64,000 bases of DNA from MGML01 sp034416335 (GTDB lineage: Bacteria; Chloroflexota; Dehalococcoidia; Dehalococcoidales; UBA2162): assembly GCA_034416335.1 (NCBI GenBank), contig DAOULV010000007.1, positions 1 through 64,000 on the forward strand, written 5' to 3'. Under the pieces are notes generated by a model that worked only from the letters and a program-made list of their open reading frames with translations, did no database searches and was not told the origin of the DNA. How positions within the stretch are numbered: position 1 is the stretch's first letter; each line of letters begins with the position of its first letter. Positions 1 to 7,500 of the stretch are shown in pieces. The translations under genes and the position numbers were made by a program.

Positions 1-32
1 CCGTGTCGGTTCGAGTCCGACCTTCGGCACCA
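1..32 (+). tRNA. tRNA 3' end, truncated by the window edge
   Basis: Only the 3' part is visible. The T arm has stem 5-9 pairing with 17-21 around a TTCGAGT loop. It is followed by the 3' acceptor strand CTTCGGC (22-28), discriminator A29 and an encoded CCA (30-32). The anticodon lies upstream of the window, so the amino acid cannot be named. Confidence 0.85.
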
Positions 33-101
33 CCCAAATAACACAGAGAAATAGTCGCGATTTCATTGCGGAATTTTTCTGATGTGGCGGATATTCAGGC
101 G

Positions 102-383
102 CTAGCCGGCTTTTTTCTGAAGTATAACCAGTTCGGCGCCTTCAGGAGTTTCATCGACATCAATCGTGACGCCGACAAGGTTTTCGGCGAGTTTTTCTTC
201 CACAACCAGCACGGGAATACCATCGTGTTCTACAAGTTTATCTCCCGGCATCTCGATATCCACACCCAGTCCAAGCTCTCCGTCTTCTCTGTTTACAAGC
301 CGCAAACGGGCCTGGGACATATCAGTATTGGTGAGTAGGATTCTCTTGAGTTCCTGCTTGGCGCCTTCAGTGACGGTAACCAT
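102..383 (-). CDS. IscA/HesB-like small protein lacking cysteines
   Basis: This 93-residue protein begins with the VTEGAKQELKRIL helix typical of the HesB/IscA Fe-S biogenesis fold and has the right overall length. A-type carriers hold iron or Fe-S clusters with three cysteines, and this protein has no cysteine at all. It is therefore unlikely to be a cluster carrier itself. It may be a degenerate or structural relative of the family. A good promoter lies upstream on the minus strand (441-470). It stands alone between two tRNA genes. Confidence 0.6.
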   Translation of the reverse strand: MVTVTEGAKQELKRILLTNTDMSQARLRLVNREDGELGLGVDIEMPGDKLVEHDGIPVLVVEEKLAENLVGVTIDVDETPEGAELVILQKKAG

Positions 384-440
384 AATTTCCCTTTCCCCTT
401 TCCACTCTCCCCCCCTTTATGGATAGTGAAGGTAGCCGTT

Positions 441-470
441 ATCTTAACATAAGGGAATTTTTCCTGTCAA
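441..470 (-). promoter_or_regulatory. Putative sigma-70 promoter of the HesB-like gene
   Basis: Read on the minus strand, TTGACA (470-465) is followed after 18 bases by TAAGAT (446-441). It lies about 60 bases upstream of the ATG at 383. Confidence 0.5.
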
Positions 471-555
471 GTATTCAGCCGTAACCGGAGTATCGATATA
501 CGTATCGGAAGACTCGTTGCAGGATTCTTTCGGCTCATTAGCAACCCTGCTGCTT

Positions 556-584
556 TTGACAGCCATCCCGCCAATAGCTATAAT
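556..584 (+). promoter_or_regulatory. Consensus sigma-70 promoter of tRNA-Gln
   Basis: A perfect TTGACA (556-561) and a perfect TATAAT (579-584) are separated by exactly 17 bases. Transcription should start near 591, just before the tRNA at 596. It shows that this genome uses a canonical housekeeping sigma factor. Confidence 0.85.
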
Positions 585-595
585 TCAAGGCGGGT

Positions 596-669
596 TGCCG
601 AGTTGTGTAGTGGTAGCACAGGGGACTTTGGATCCTCTAGCCCAGGTTCGAATCCTGGCTCGGCAGCCA
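596..669 (+). tRNA. tRNA-Gln (anticodon TTG)
   Basis: A full cloverleaf can be drawn. Acceptor TGCCGAG (596-602) pairs with CTCGGCA (659-665). The D arm carries the AGTGGTAGCACA pattern. Anticodon stem GGGGA/TCCTC encloses loop CTTTGGA with anticodon TTG. The T loop is TTCGAAT, the discriminator is G666 and CCA is encoded at 667-669. Discriminator G fits glutamine. Confidence 0.93.
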
Positions 670-698
670 AGGTAATAGTCAGGTGATATTATTACCTT
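669..698 (+). terminator. Weak hairpin after tRNA-Gln
   Basis: AAGGTAATA (669-677) pairs with TATTACCTT (690-698) around a 12-base loop. There is no clear T run, so it may be a processing or weak termination structure. Confidence 0.35.
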
Positions 699-758
699 AA
701 ATTTAGCCACAAATCATCGAATTGCTATTTATATACTGAATTACAATCGGGTAGTTAA

Positions 759-1406
759 ATGCTTACTACAAATTTTGATTTGGTTCTGAATGGAATCATC
801 AGTACTACTAATAACATGGTCAATTTATTATGTACTGCTATAGAGAAAGATACTAAGTTCATATTTCCAACCGAAGACAAAATTAACTATTTATGTCCTA
901 CTTTTGAAATATTTGCATATAACATTTTTAAAGTTGATCTTCTCGCACACCTACATCAAGGTCGTGCAGTTAGAGAAGCGTTGTTTGAGTATTGTGCCGC
1001 TAGGATACAAAGTGTATTGGAGATAAACGGAAAGACTTACTCCAATATTCTTAATAAAAGGATGGAAGAGTACGGAAGGTTAGTCAGAGAAAATAAAATG
1101 TCATCTAATCCTTTTGAACAGGGACTTGGAGGAAATTTTATACAGAACTTGACTTATTCTGTTTTTATGAACAAGTTATTTGAATGGGAAGGAGAAATTA
1201 AACCTATACCTATTCTAGATGCGATGAAATGCTTCGGAATATCAGTTATCGTCACCGAATCGCTTTTCCCTATACATGAGATATTCATTATAATCACAAA
1301 GAACCTATTCACTAGGAGCTCCGACTTTACGGCACTTTCCCCGGCAGAACTTGAGGAGATACAAATGCAAAACAATACTGAGTTACGAGAAATCGGACTT
1401 ATATAA
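759..1406 (+). CDS. Orphan protein of unknown function
   Basis: I do not recognise this 215-residue protein. It looks soluble and mixed alpha/beta, with no signal peptide and no clear metal or nucleotide motif. There is a hydrophobic stretch near residues 165-190. The gene is visibly richer in A and T than its neighbours, has a poor ribosome binding site, and sits directly downstream of tRNA-Gln with a tRNA-like 3' fragment beyond it (1549-1573). That setting suggests acquisition with a mobile element. The long open frame supports a real gene, but a decaying one is possible. Confidence 0.55.
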   Translation: MLTTNFDLVLNGIISTTNNMVNLLCTAIEKDTKFIFPTEDKINYLCPTFEIFAYNIFKVDLLAHLHQGRAVREALFEYCAARIQSVLEINGKTYSNILNKRMEEYGRLVRENKMSSNPFEQGLGGNFIQNLTYSVFMNKLFEWEGEIKPIPILDAMKCFGISVIVTESLFPIHEIFIIITKNLFTRSSDFTALSPAELEEIQMQNNTELREIGLI

Positions 1407-1548
1407 GTAATATTGCATGGATCTCTTAATTAGTTCTTGTAATTTGGGAATGAACTGCTTTCTATCGAATGAGAGTTCGGGAACTGTCCTGAAAGGCCAG
1501 CCAACTTCTTTTTAAGCGTCAAAACAGATTATTTTGAGCCTGAAAACG

Positions 1549-1573
1549 GTTCGAATCCTTCTTGACCGTACCA
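1549..1573 (+). other. tRNA 3'-end-like remnant (possible attachment-site scar)
   Basis: The T-loop consensus GGTTCGAATCC occurs here and the stretch ends in ACCA. The flanking bases cannot form the T stem or a 7-bp acceptor stem with anything upstream, so it is not a functional tRNA. It shares only the 12-base T-loop core with tRNA-Gln at 647. Confidence 0.35.
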
Positions 1574-1600
1574 TCAGGTCCAGGAATATATCATAAAAAA

Positions 1601-2728
1601 TTAGTTATTTGCCTGGTCTTCCATTATTTTGGCAACGTTAAAGGAACGGCTGGTATCTGAAATAAGACCGGGACTCGTTGCCGTTAACTTATAATTACTG
1701 TCTTCCGGAATTATCGATAGGTATTTGAAGGTCGAAATTCCGTCTATTACCTTCTGGGTTGTAGTTCCTGACAGGGTGGCTCCCGATTCACCTGTTCCGG
1801 GTGTAATACTGATAGATACCTCAGCTGTAGAATTGGTATCGATATTTCCATATGCATCCCTTATAGCGACCTGCACAGAAAAACGTGAAGCCAGTCCGCT
1901 GGCAACGGGTTCGGTGACAAAATCAAGCCAGACTCCCTCGCCGGGACCTACATTGAACGAATTACTGAGAGATGAGGGCAGACCGGGGCTTATTGCCGTC
2001 AGACTGTAGTTAGTTCCGGCCAGACCGATGTAGAGGTCAGTGAACGTAGCCACACCGTTAACTGCATTAACGGTTGTCGTTCCGTATAACTCAGCCCTGT
2101 TATTGGTCACCGTCAGTGTTACTTCTGCCGTAGAATCAGTCAGTATATTTCCATCAGCATCGACAACCTTCACCACCGGTTGTATACTGAAAGTTGATCC
2201 GGCTGTAGCTCCAGCAAGTTCCGTAGTAAAAGCGAGTTTTATTGTTGCGTTGGATGATCCTCCAGGCAGCACAGGAAGCTCTTCCGGTGTGGACGAAAAT
2301 TCTGGTGGCGCCGGAGAAGTATCTTCTGTTCCGTTGATGTTCAGGGGAATAAGAATCCCGGCCAGTGCCAGTATCACTATAAGAGCGGCTAAGTAATATT
2401 TCCTCTTTGATGATACCTGAATAATCTGATTTCCAATTTTAATTCGAGACCGCCGGTCGATTTTCCCTGTGACAGGAGTTTCTTCCTGGGTGATTTCATC
2501 GCTGACTTCTTCAAGGTCTTCTTCTGTCAAACGAACAGCTGGATGCAGTCCTTTGTAATCAAACCTTACCAGGTACCACAAGTCACTTGAACTCGTTGAA
2601 GAACGTGAAAAGGTCGAAGGATTATCATCCACCACTCCAATTTGACCTCGATATGGTGAGTGGGAGGATAAACGAACTCTTACTCTGTCACCTTTATTGA
2701 ACTTCGGCACTGGTTTCCTGTCCCCCAT
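1601..2728 (-). CDS. Membrane-anchored protein with N-terminal KOW/SH3-like domain and Ig-like repeats
   Basis: The 375-residue protein has three parts. Residues about 8-75 form a KOW/SH3-like domain (KGDRVRVRL, RGQIGVV, YLVRFD). Residues about 110-130 are a single membrane helix (YYLAALIVILALAGILIPL). The rest has two similar Ig-like/invasin-type repeats of about 95 residues that share TSPGL and SFNV ends. The small domain should be cytoplasmic and the repeats extracytoplasmic. The start overlaps the 3' end of the MutS-like gene by 35 bases on the same strand, so the two are probably co-transcribed. The actual function is unknown. Confidence 0.75.
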   Translation of the reverse strand: MGDRKPVPKFNKGDRVRVRLSSHSPYRGQIGVVDDNPSTFSRSSTSSSDLWYLVRFDYKGLHPAVRLTEEDLEEVSDEITQEETPVTGKIDRRSRIKIGNQIIQVSSKRKYYLAALIVILALAGILIPLNINGTEDTSPAPPEFSSTPEELPVLPGGSSNATIKLAFTTELAGATAGSTFSIQPVVKVVDADGNILTDSTAEVTLTVTNNRAELYGTTTVNAVNGVATFTDLYIGLAGTNYSLTAISPGLPSSLSNSFNVGPGEGVWLDFVTEPVASGLASRFSVQVAIRDAYGNIDTNSTAEVSISITPGTGESGATLSGTTTQKVIDGISTFKYLSIIPEDSNYKLTATSPGLISDTSRSFNVAKIMEDQANN

Positions 2729-4220
2729 CGATAAATATCCTGTTATACAGGTCTATCCCGTAGCCGGTGTCCAGTGGCTCGCCCTCGATCAGCCTGTAGG
2801 TCCGGTTCCCATCCGGCTTTCTTTCAGCCCGTAAGAAAAGGATTTCATCTGTTTTTCCTTCATAAAGGTCTTGAACAAATTGATATAAATGGGATACGAA
2901 GAAAATTTTGACCCGCCTTTCTGACAGGGCAGCTACAATCTGCCTGGCTATTTCCGATCCTTCTCTTACATTCGTAGCAGCAAATGCTTCGTTAAGCAAG
3001 ACCAGAGAATTGGCAGACAGATTATCGGCGATTTGGCTCATGCGGCTGAGTTCATCATCCAGTTTGCCGCTTTCCATAGATACATCTTCTTTGCGTTTGA
3101 AGTGCGTGAAAAGTCCGGTGCACAAATTGGCGGAAAAGGAACGGGCCGGAACAAACATGCCGCAATGCATCATCATCTGTGACAGTCCTATACTCCTTAA
3201 AAAGGTTGTTTTTCCGCCTTTGTTAGCTCCTGTCACCATGATAAGATTCTTGTTGCCGGCATCAATGTCATTCGCTACCACCTGTTGTCCCATACTCAAT
3301 GCCAGGGATATATCAAAAAGCCCTTCGCATGACAGCCTGCGTTCGTCTGCTGCAGCAGGAACCGGAAAGCATGTTTGCTCATCCATTTCGGCAAGGCGGT
3401 CATAAAGATTGATACAACCTATGTAGAATGCGAGTTCCGTTCGTAACATTACGAGGAAGTTTAGAATATGCTCTACCGATTGGGCAGCAGCATTAGCCAC
3501 CGAGTTGACCCCGCGATTCCTGAACTCACCCAGTTTCCTGACCGCTGTCTCGTCCTGGTCATCGATACGGAAGGTATATTCCCTTGGTCCTTTCTTGAAC
3601 GCCCGTTCAATCCATTTTTTCTGGTCTTTCGGTTTGCACAATACGTAGTTGCTTCCCCTGTTGCCTTTCCCTAACTGTGCACCGATAAGAACTTCATCAC
3701 GGAAATTCAGTTCTCTAAGATGTTCTTCGATTTCTGTCAGGTATTCGTCAGTGATTTCTTCCTTGATTCTTGTAAAGAACTCCCTAAAACCCTCGGAGTT
3801 AAATTTGTCAGCATCCTGTTCAGTAATACTCTTTAATGCTCTCAAAGTACCAAGAAACACCTGTAAAGTCTCGACAGAACGGGATAGTAGCGACCACGAA
3901 GAGTAAGTAAGACCTGCAGTCCAGTGGGACACTTTTTTATCTCCGATAACACTAACTGCAAGTTTATATAACCTCTTTACCGTAGAAAGGTTCTTCAGAC
4001 AATCGCTAAGGATTGCTTGCCGGTAAAGAATAACATCAGATCCGCTGCCAATGCTGGACAGCAACGCACTTTGTGCCACTCGATATAAGAATTCATCGCC
4101 GGCAGCCATAGCACTGAGAACGGGATCAAGCTGCAGGTCCTGAATCAGATCGGGTCCATTCCAGGGTTCATCCTGCTCAGGGTTGAAGTCCCTGTCCTTA
4201 AACATTAAGTAGACTTTCAT
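2694..4220 (-). CDS. MutS-like ATPase, second of a coupled pair
   Basis: This 508-residue protein has the MutS core and ATPase domains. Its Walker A is GANKGGKTTFLRS and its Walker-B-like region is LVLLNEAFAATN, followed by a switch stretch (FFVSHLYQF). It lacks the N-terminal mismatch-recognition domain of MutS and the Smr domain of MutS2. In Walker B the usual DE is NE. The start ATG shares one base with the TAA of the upstream MutS-like gene (TAATG), so translation is probably coupled and the two chains may form a heterodimer. A role in DNA structure recognition or recombination is likely but unproven. Confidence 0.85.
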   Translation of the reverse strand: MKVYLMFKDRDFNPEQDEPWNGPDLIQDLQLDPVLSAMAAGDEFLYRVAQSALLSSIGSGSDVILYRQAILSDCLKNLSTVKRLYKLAVSVIGDKKVSHWTAGLTYSSWSLLSRSVETLQVFLGTLRALKSITEQDADKFNSEGFREFFTRIKEEITDEYLTEIEEHLRELNFRDEVLIGAQLGKGNRGSNYVLCKPKDQKKWIERAFKKGPREYTFRIDDQDETAVRKLGEFRNRGVNSVANAAAQSVEHILNFLVMLRTELAFYIGCINLYDRLAEMDEQTCFPVPAAADERRLSCEGLFDISLALSMGQQVVANDIDAGNKNLIMVTGANKGGKTTFLRSIGLSQMMMHCGMFVPARSFSANLCTGLFTHFKRKEDVSMESGKLDDELSRMSQIADNLSANSLVLLNEAFAATNVREGSEIARQIVAALSERRVKIFFVSHLYQFVQDLYEGKTDEILFLRAERKPDGNRTYRLIEGEPLDTGYGIDLYNRIFIDGGQETSAEVQ

Positions 4221-5749
4221 TACTTTATTCGCTCTCTCAAAGACTCGTATGTCAGGCCGTACTTCTCGGCTATTGCCGTTGCATAGGAGAGTCCGAGTGG
4301 TGGTCTCCTTGTGACTTTATAGGTACGTATCGACGGATTTTCAGAATCTACCATGCTGACCATACTCACAGCCTTGTCGCTGTATGATATCAGTTCCTCG
4401 ACAAATGTTACCCATATACAAAGTAAGTCCAGCTTATTAATACTTTCCATCACCTTCTTACCCAGGAAGATGGCATCATTTAAAGTCGTGGAGGTTAAGA
4501 TTTCATTTGCAATGACTATGCTACGTGATGTAGCCTCAGCGAGAATACCATGGATTCTTGTCAGGTCGTCTTCGAGTTTGCTTCTCAAATCCTCAACATT
4601 TTCTTCCTTCTCGAAATGAGTAAATAGCTTGTCGAACAAAAAGAGCCTGGCTTCTTTCCCCTGAACAGGGCAGCCCAAACTGGCAAGATAGTGTGACTGT
4701 CCGAAGGTACGAGCGAAGGTTGTCTTACCTCCCTGGTTTGGTCCTGAGACCACGAATATACGCTCCTTGCCCTTCAGGAAAAAGTCGTTGCACACAATAG
4801 GTCTTTCTTCGGATACCAGCTTAATGGCCAGAGCCAGGTCGAAACCTTCAGTCTGGGATATTTCTTTACTTGAATCCGAGACTTCGGGATAACAGAATGT
4901 CAATCCGGCTGACTTGATAGAATCTACTAGTTTCAAGTAACCAATGTAAAACTGAATTTCGCGGTCAAAAGCGGCGATTTTTTCATCACGAAAATTAATA
5001 TTCTGTTCATAAAAGTCATCCAGGTCATCGAATGTCTCAGGATATAATTGAGCTACTGCCCCCAGAATAGATAACTCAAGGCTGTTCATCTCAACAGGCT
5101 CGGAAAAAGTGGTCAGGTAATCTCTGACATTTCCCTGTTTAAACCTTTCGAATGTTTCGTCCACGTCTGCACTGTAGTCTATCTCGGACTCTCTCCGTCG
5201 AACGGTAAAATATTTCCCTTTGATATGTATACAATAATCTACTGCATCGATATCGGCCTTCAATCGCTGTGTCTTTTCTTTAAGGGATGTAAAAGTCTCT
5301 GAATCAGCGTAGCCTTTTAGATATTCGCGAAATGCCAAAAAGCCTCGTGATTTTAATTCTATTTCCGATAGTTGCTGACAGAAAGAACTAACTGCATCGC
5401 AATATACGTCTACCGCATCCAGGAACCATCTTTGCTTCTGGAGGTAGTAGGAAAGCCTGTCGCTTCGCGTAAGGTAATCACGCATCGTATGCATCCGTTT
5501 TGCGAAGTCCTCTATAGTCTGGGTGAGTTCCTGGCTTTCAAGTTCCTGCATTACTTCATGCCTATATTCAATGGCACTTATGCGTTTCAGAGGATGCCAG
5601 AAAAAAGGTTTCAGACCGTATTCTTCCCTGTCTTTGATAACAGCATCGACAACCTGGTCAAGATTCAAATCGGTGAAAAAGTCCGGCAACTCCGGCTTTT
5701 TCACCGGCCTATCTTCAAACGTCTCGAACAAGATACTTTCAAAATTCAT
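4220..5749 (-). CDS. MutS-like ATPase, first of a coupled pair
   Basis: The 509-residue protein is a diverged paralogue of the next gene, with a helical lever/clamp region (about 1-320) and a C-terminal ATPase domain. Walker A is SGPNQGGKTTFAR, Walker B is IVIANEILTST (NE rather than DE), and LCIWVTFVEEL sits in the switch position. There is no MutS mismatch-recognition domain. The ATG at 5749 is preceded on the minus strand by AAAGG. It starts a three-gene unit with the second MutS-like protein and the KOW/Ig membrane protein. Confidence 0.85.
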   Translation of the reverse strand: MNFESILFETFEDRPVKKPELPDFFTDLNLDQVVDAVIKDREEYGLKPFFWHPLKRISAIEYRHEVMQELESQELTQTIEDFAKRMHTMRDYLTRSDRLSYYLQKQRWFLDAVDVYCDAVSSFCQQLSEIELKSRGFLAFREYLKGYADSETFTSLKEKTQRLKADIDAVDYCIHIKGKYFTVRRRESEIDYSADVDETFERFKQGNVRDYLTTFSEPVEMNSLELSILGAVAQLYPETFDDLDDFYEQNINFRDEKIAAFDREIQFYIGYLKLVDSIKSAGLTFCYPEVSDSSKEISQTEGFDLALAIKLVSEERPIVCNDFFLKGKERIFVVSGPNQGGKTTFARTFGQSHYLASLGCPVQGKEARLFLFDKLFTHFEKEENVEDLRSKLEDDLTRIHGILAEATSRSIVIANEILTSTTLNDAIFLGKKVMESINKLDLLCIWVTFVEELISYSDKAVSMVSMVDSENPSIRTYKVTRRPPLGLSYATAIAEKYGLTYESLRERIK

Positions 5750-6140
5750 GAACTGGCCTTTATGTATATATTACCAAGGAATAAGCGTCAACGTGTCAAT
5801 TCGTACGTTTAGTGTTGTCAGCGATGTTATTGAGTATCATCACTCAATTAAATTAATATGATAACCATTTGTGCAGACAAGTTTCAAGTAACCGGGCATA
5901 CCTGACAATTATAATTACGAATTGTTAAGATTCTATTAATGCTCTCGCTATTGCGTGTGCCATCAGCCGCTGAAGATTATCCGATGATAACCGAAGAATG
6001 TTTTAAGAAAGAAATATCTCAGGTCAGGAAAGAACACTGCGACGAGTTTGGATAATCAATATGCGATTAGATGTCATTGCTTTTAAAGCAGAATTTGAGT
6101 ATGTTATCAATTATAGACGTCTTGTTTCTCAATGACCTGT
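5750..6140. other. Gene-free stretch with one small inverted repeat
   Basis: No convincing coding frame was found in these 391 bases. ATTGAGT (5829-5835) and ACTCAAT (5842-5848) form a 7-bp inverted repeat about 80 bases upstream of the first MutS-like gene. It could be an operator or a short hairpin. Confidence 0.4.
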
Positions 6141-7076
6141 TTATTCCTCTTCCGCTTCCTCTTCTTCAGTGGTCAACTTCAGGAAGATATCTTCAAGACT
6201 CATTTCCAGGGATTCCAGCGAGAGTAGAGTCCAATTACCCTGGACTATTGCTTCCGTTATTTTTCCACGGAGATCCTGGCCTAAGGGACACTCAATAATG
6301 TGGTAGGGAGCCTGATAGTAAACCTTCGAAACATTTGGTATCCGCCGTAACCGTCCTGAAACTTCATTGGGCGGACCCTTCACTTCTATCTGGATACGTT
6401 TGGCACCGCTTACAATTGCAGAAAGATTTTCAATACGGTCCTCCGCGACTACTCGGCCTTCATCCATAATAATTACGCGTTCACAGACCATACTTGCTTC
6501 AGGAAGAATGTGTGTGGAGAGAAGGATGGTATGTTCTTTGCCAAGTTCTTTGATTAGCTGCCTGGTCATAACTACCTGAAGTGGGTCGATACCTACCGTC
6601 GGTTCATCCAGAATCAGTACATCGGGTTCGTGGATAATAGCCTGGGCCACCCCGACTCGTTGTTTAAATCCCTTTGACAACTTACCGATAATTACATCAA
6701 CATATTCTTCCAGGTGGCATATGTCTACCACTTCACTTATTCTGGAACTTATCTTGTTTTTATCTAAACCTCTCAATCTAGCCATGAAATCAAGAAAAGA
6801 ACGAACCGTCATATCGGTATATAAAGGCACTGTCTCCGGAAGATAGCCAATGTGCTGACGCGCTTCTAGGGAATTACTCAGCATACTATGGTCAGCTATC
6901 CAGACATCACCCCGTGTTGGTGCCAGAAACCCGGTGAGAATACGCATTGTAGTCGTCTTTCCCGCCCCGTTGGGACCAAGGAAGCCAACGATTTCTCCCT
7001 TTTCCACATTAAAGCTGATATTATCTACTGCCAGGCGTTTTGTGTAATATTTAGTAAGTTTTTTAACCTGTATCAT
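6141..7076 (-). CDS. ABC transporter ATP-binding protein (GldA/CcmA-like)
   Basis: The 311-residue protein has a complete ABC ATPase domain: Walker A GPNGAGKTT (about 34-42), Q-loop region GYLPE, signature LSKGFKQRVG, Walker B VLILDEPTVGIDP and H-loop STHIL. A C-terminal extension of about 80 residues, as in the GldA/NatA-type exporters, ends in an acidic EEEEAEEE tail. It would energise a membrane exporter. No permease gene lies next to it on either side, so its partner is encoded elsewhere or its role differs. Confidence 0.9.
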   Translation of the reverse strand: MIQVKKLTKYYTKRLAVDNISFNVEKGEIVGFLGPNGAGKTTTMRILTGFLAPTRGDVWIADHSMLSNSLEARQHIGYLPETVPLYTDMTVRSFLDFMARLRGLDKNKISSRISEVVDICHLEEYVDVIIGKLSKGFKQRVGVAQAIIHEPDVLILDEPTVGIDPLQVVMTRQLIKELGKEHTILLSTHILPEASMVCERVIIMDEGRVVAEDRIENLSAIVSGAKRIQIEVKGPPNEVSGRLRRIPNVSKVYYQAPYHIIECPLGQDLRGKITEAIVQGNWTLLSLESLEMSLEDIFLKLTTEEEEAEEE

Positions 7077-7282
7077 TGTCCTCTGTTCATACCTCCGATA
7101 TCCGATCTATTCTTTTATTTCGATTACAATTCATCTGGGTGCAGTTTTTCAGATTAAGAAAAATCAGCAGGTGCCGTCAACCCGGCGACGTTTAATCAAT
7201 CGCATTTCATCACTCTGTGTGGAAATCATTATATCACAATCTTTACGGTAAGTAGTCTAGTCTTATCCCGATACAGTCGGAC

Positions 7283-7312
7283 TTGACAATAACTATCTGA
7301 AAGATGCATATT
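7283..7312 (+). promoter_or_regulatory. Putative promoter of the kinase-regulator operon
   Basis: TTGACA (7283-7288), an 18-base spacer and CATATT (7307-7312, 4/6 match). Transcription from here would give a leader of about 180 bases containing the hairpin at 7405-7466. Confidence 0.4.
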
Positions 7313-7404
7313 GTGAAAACATTATAAAACCTTATATTTCCTGTGGTACCTGTGTTCCTGCCACTATTAAAAACCGTGGAGGGATAGGGATAATGTATTG
7401 AGGC

Positions 7405-7466
7405 ACTTTGAAAATACTTTCTGGTAGACTATAAGTCGTCGATAAGGTTTCAAAGTGCTTTTTGAT
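7405..7466 (+). terminator. Terminator-like hairpin in the kinase leader (possible attenuator)
   Basis: GCACTTTGAAA (7405-7415) pairs perfectly with TTTCAAAGTGC (7450-7460), followed at once by TTTTTG. The 34-base loop is long. It lies 35 bases before the kinase start and on the same strand, which suits conditional termination. Confidence 0.5.
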
Positions 7467-7500
7467 TTATAGCCGAAAAACGGAGTTGCGGTAAGGATAA

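Larger units (their letters stand above)
7077..7500. other. Divergent intergenic region between ABC ATPase and histidine kinase
   Basis: No coding frame is supported. The plus strand holds a candidate promoter (7283-7312) and a terminator-like hairpin (7405-7466) in the leader of the kinase gene; both are listed separately. Confidence 0.5.

Noticed and set aside
1407..1600. Complete tRNA gene ending at 1573
   Set aside because: The T-loop core is present but neither T stem nor acceptor stem can be formed; only a remnant is reported.
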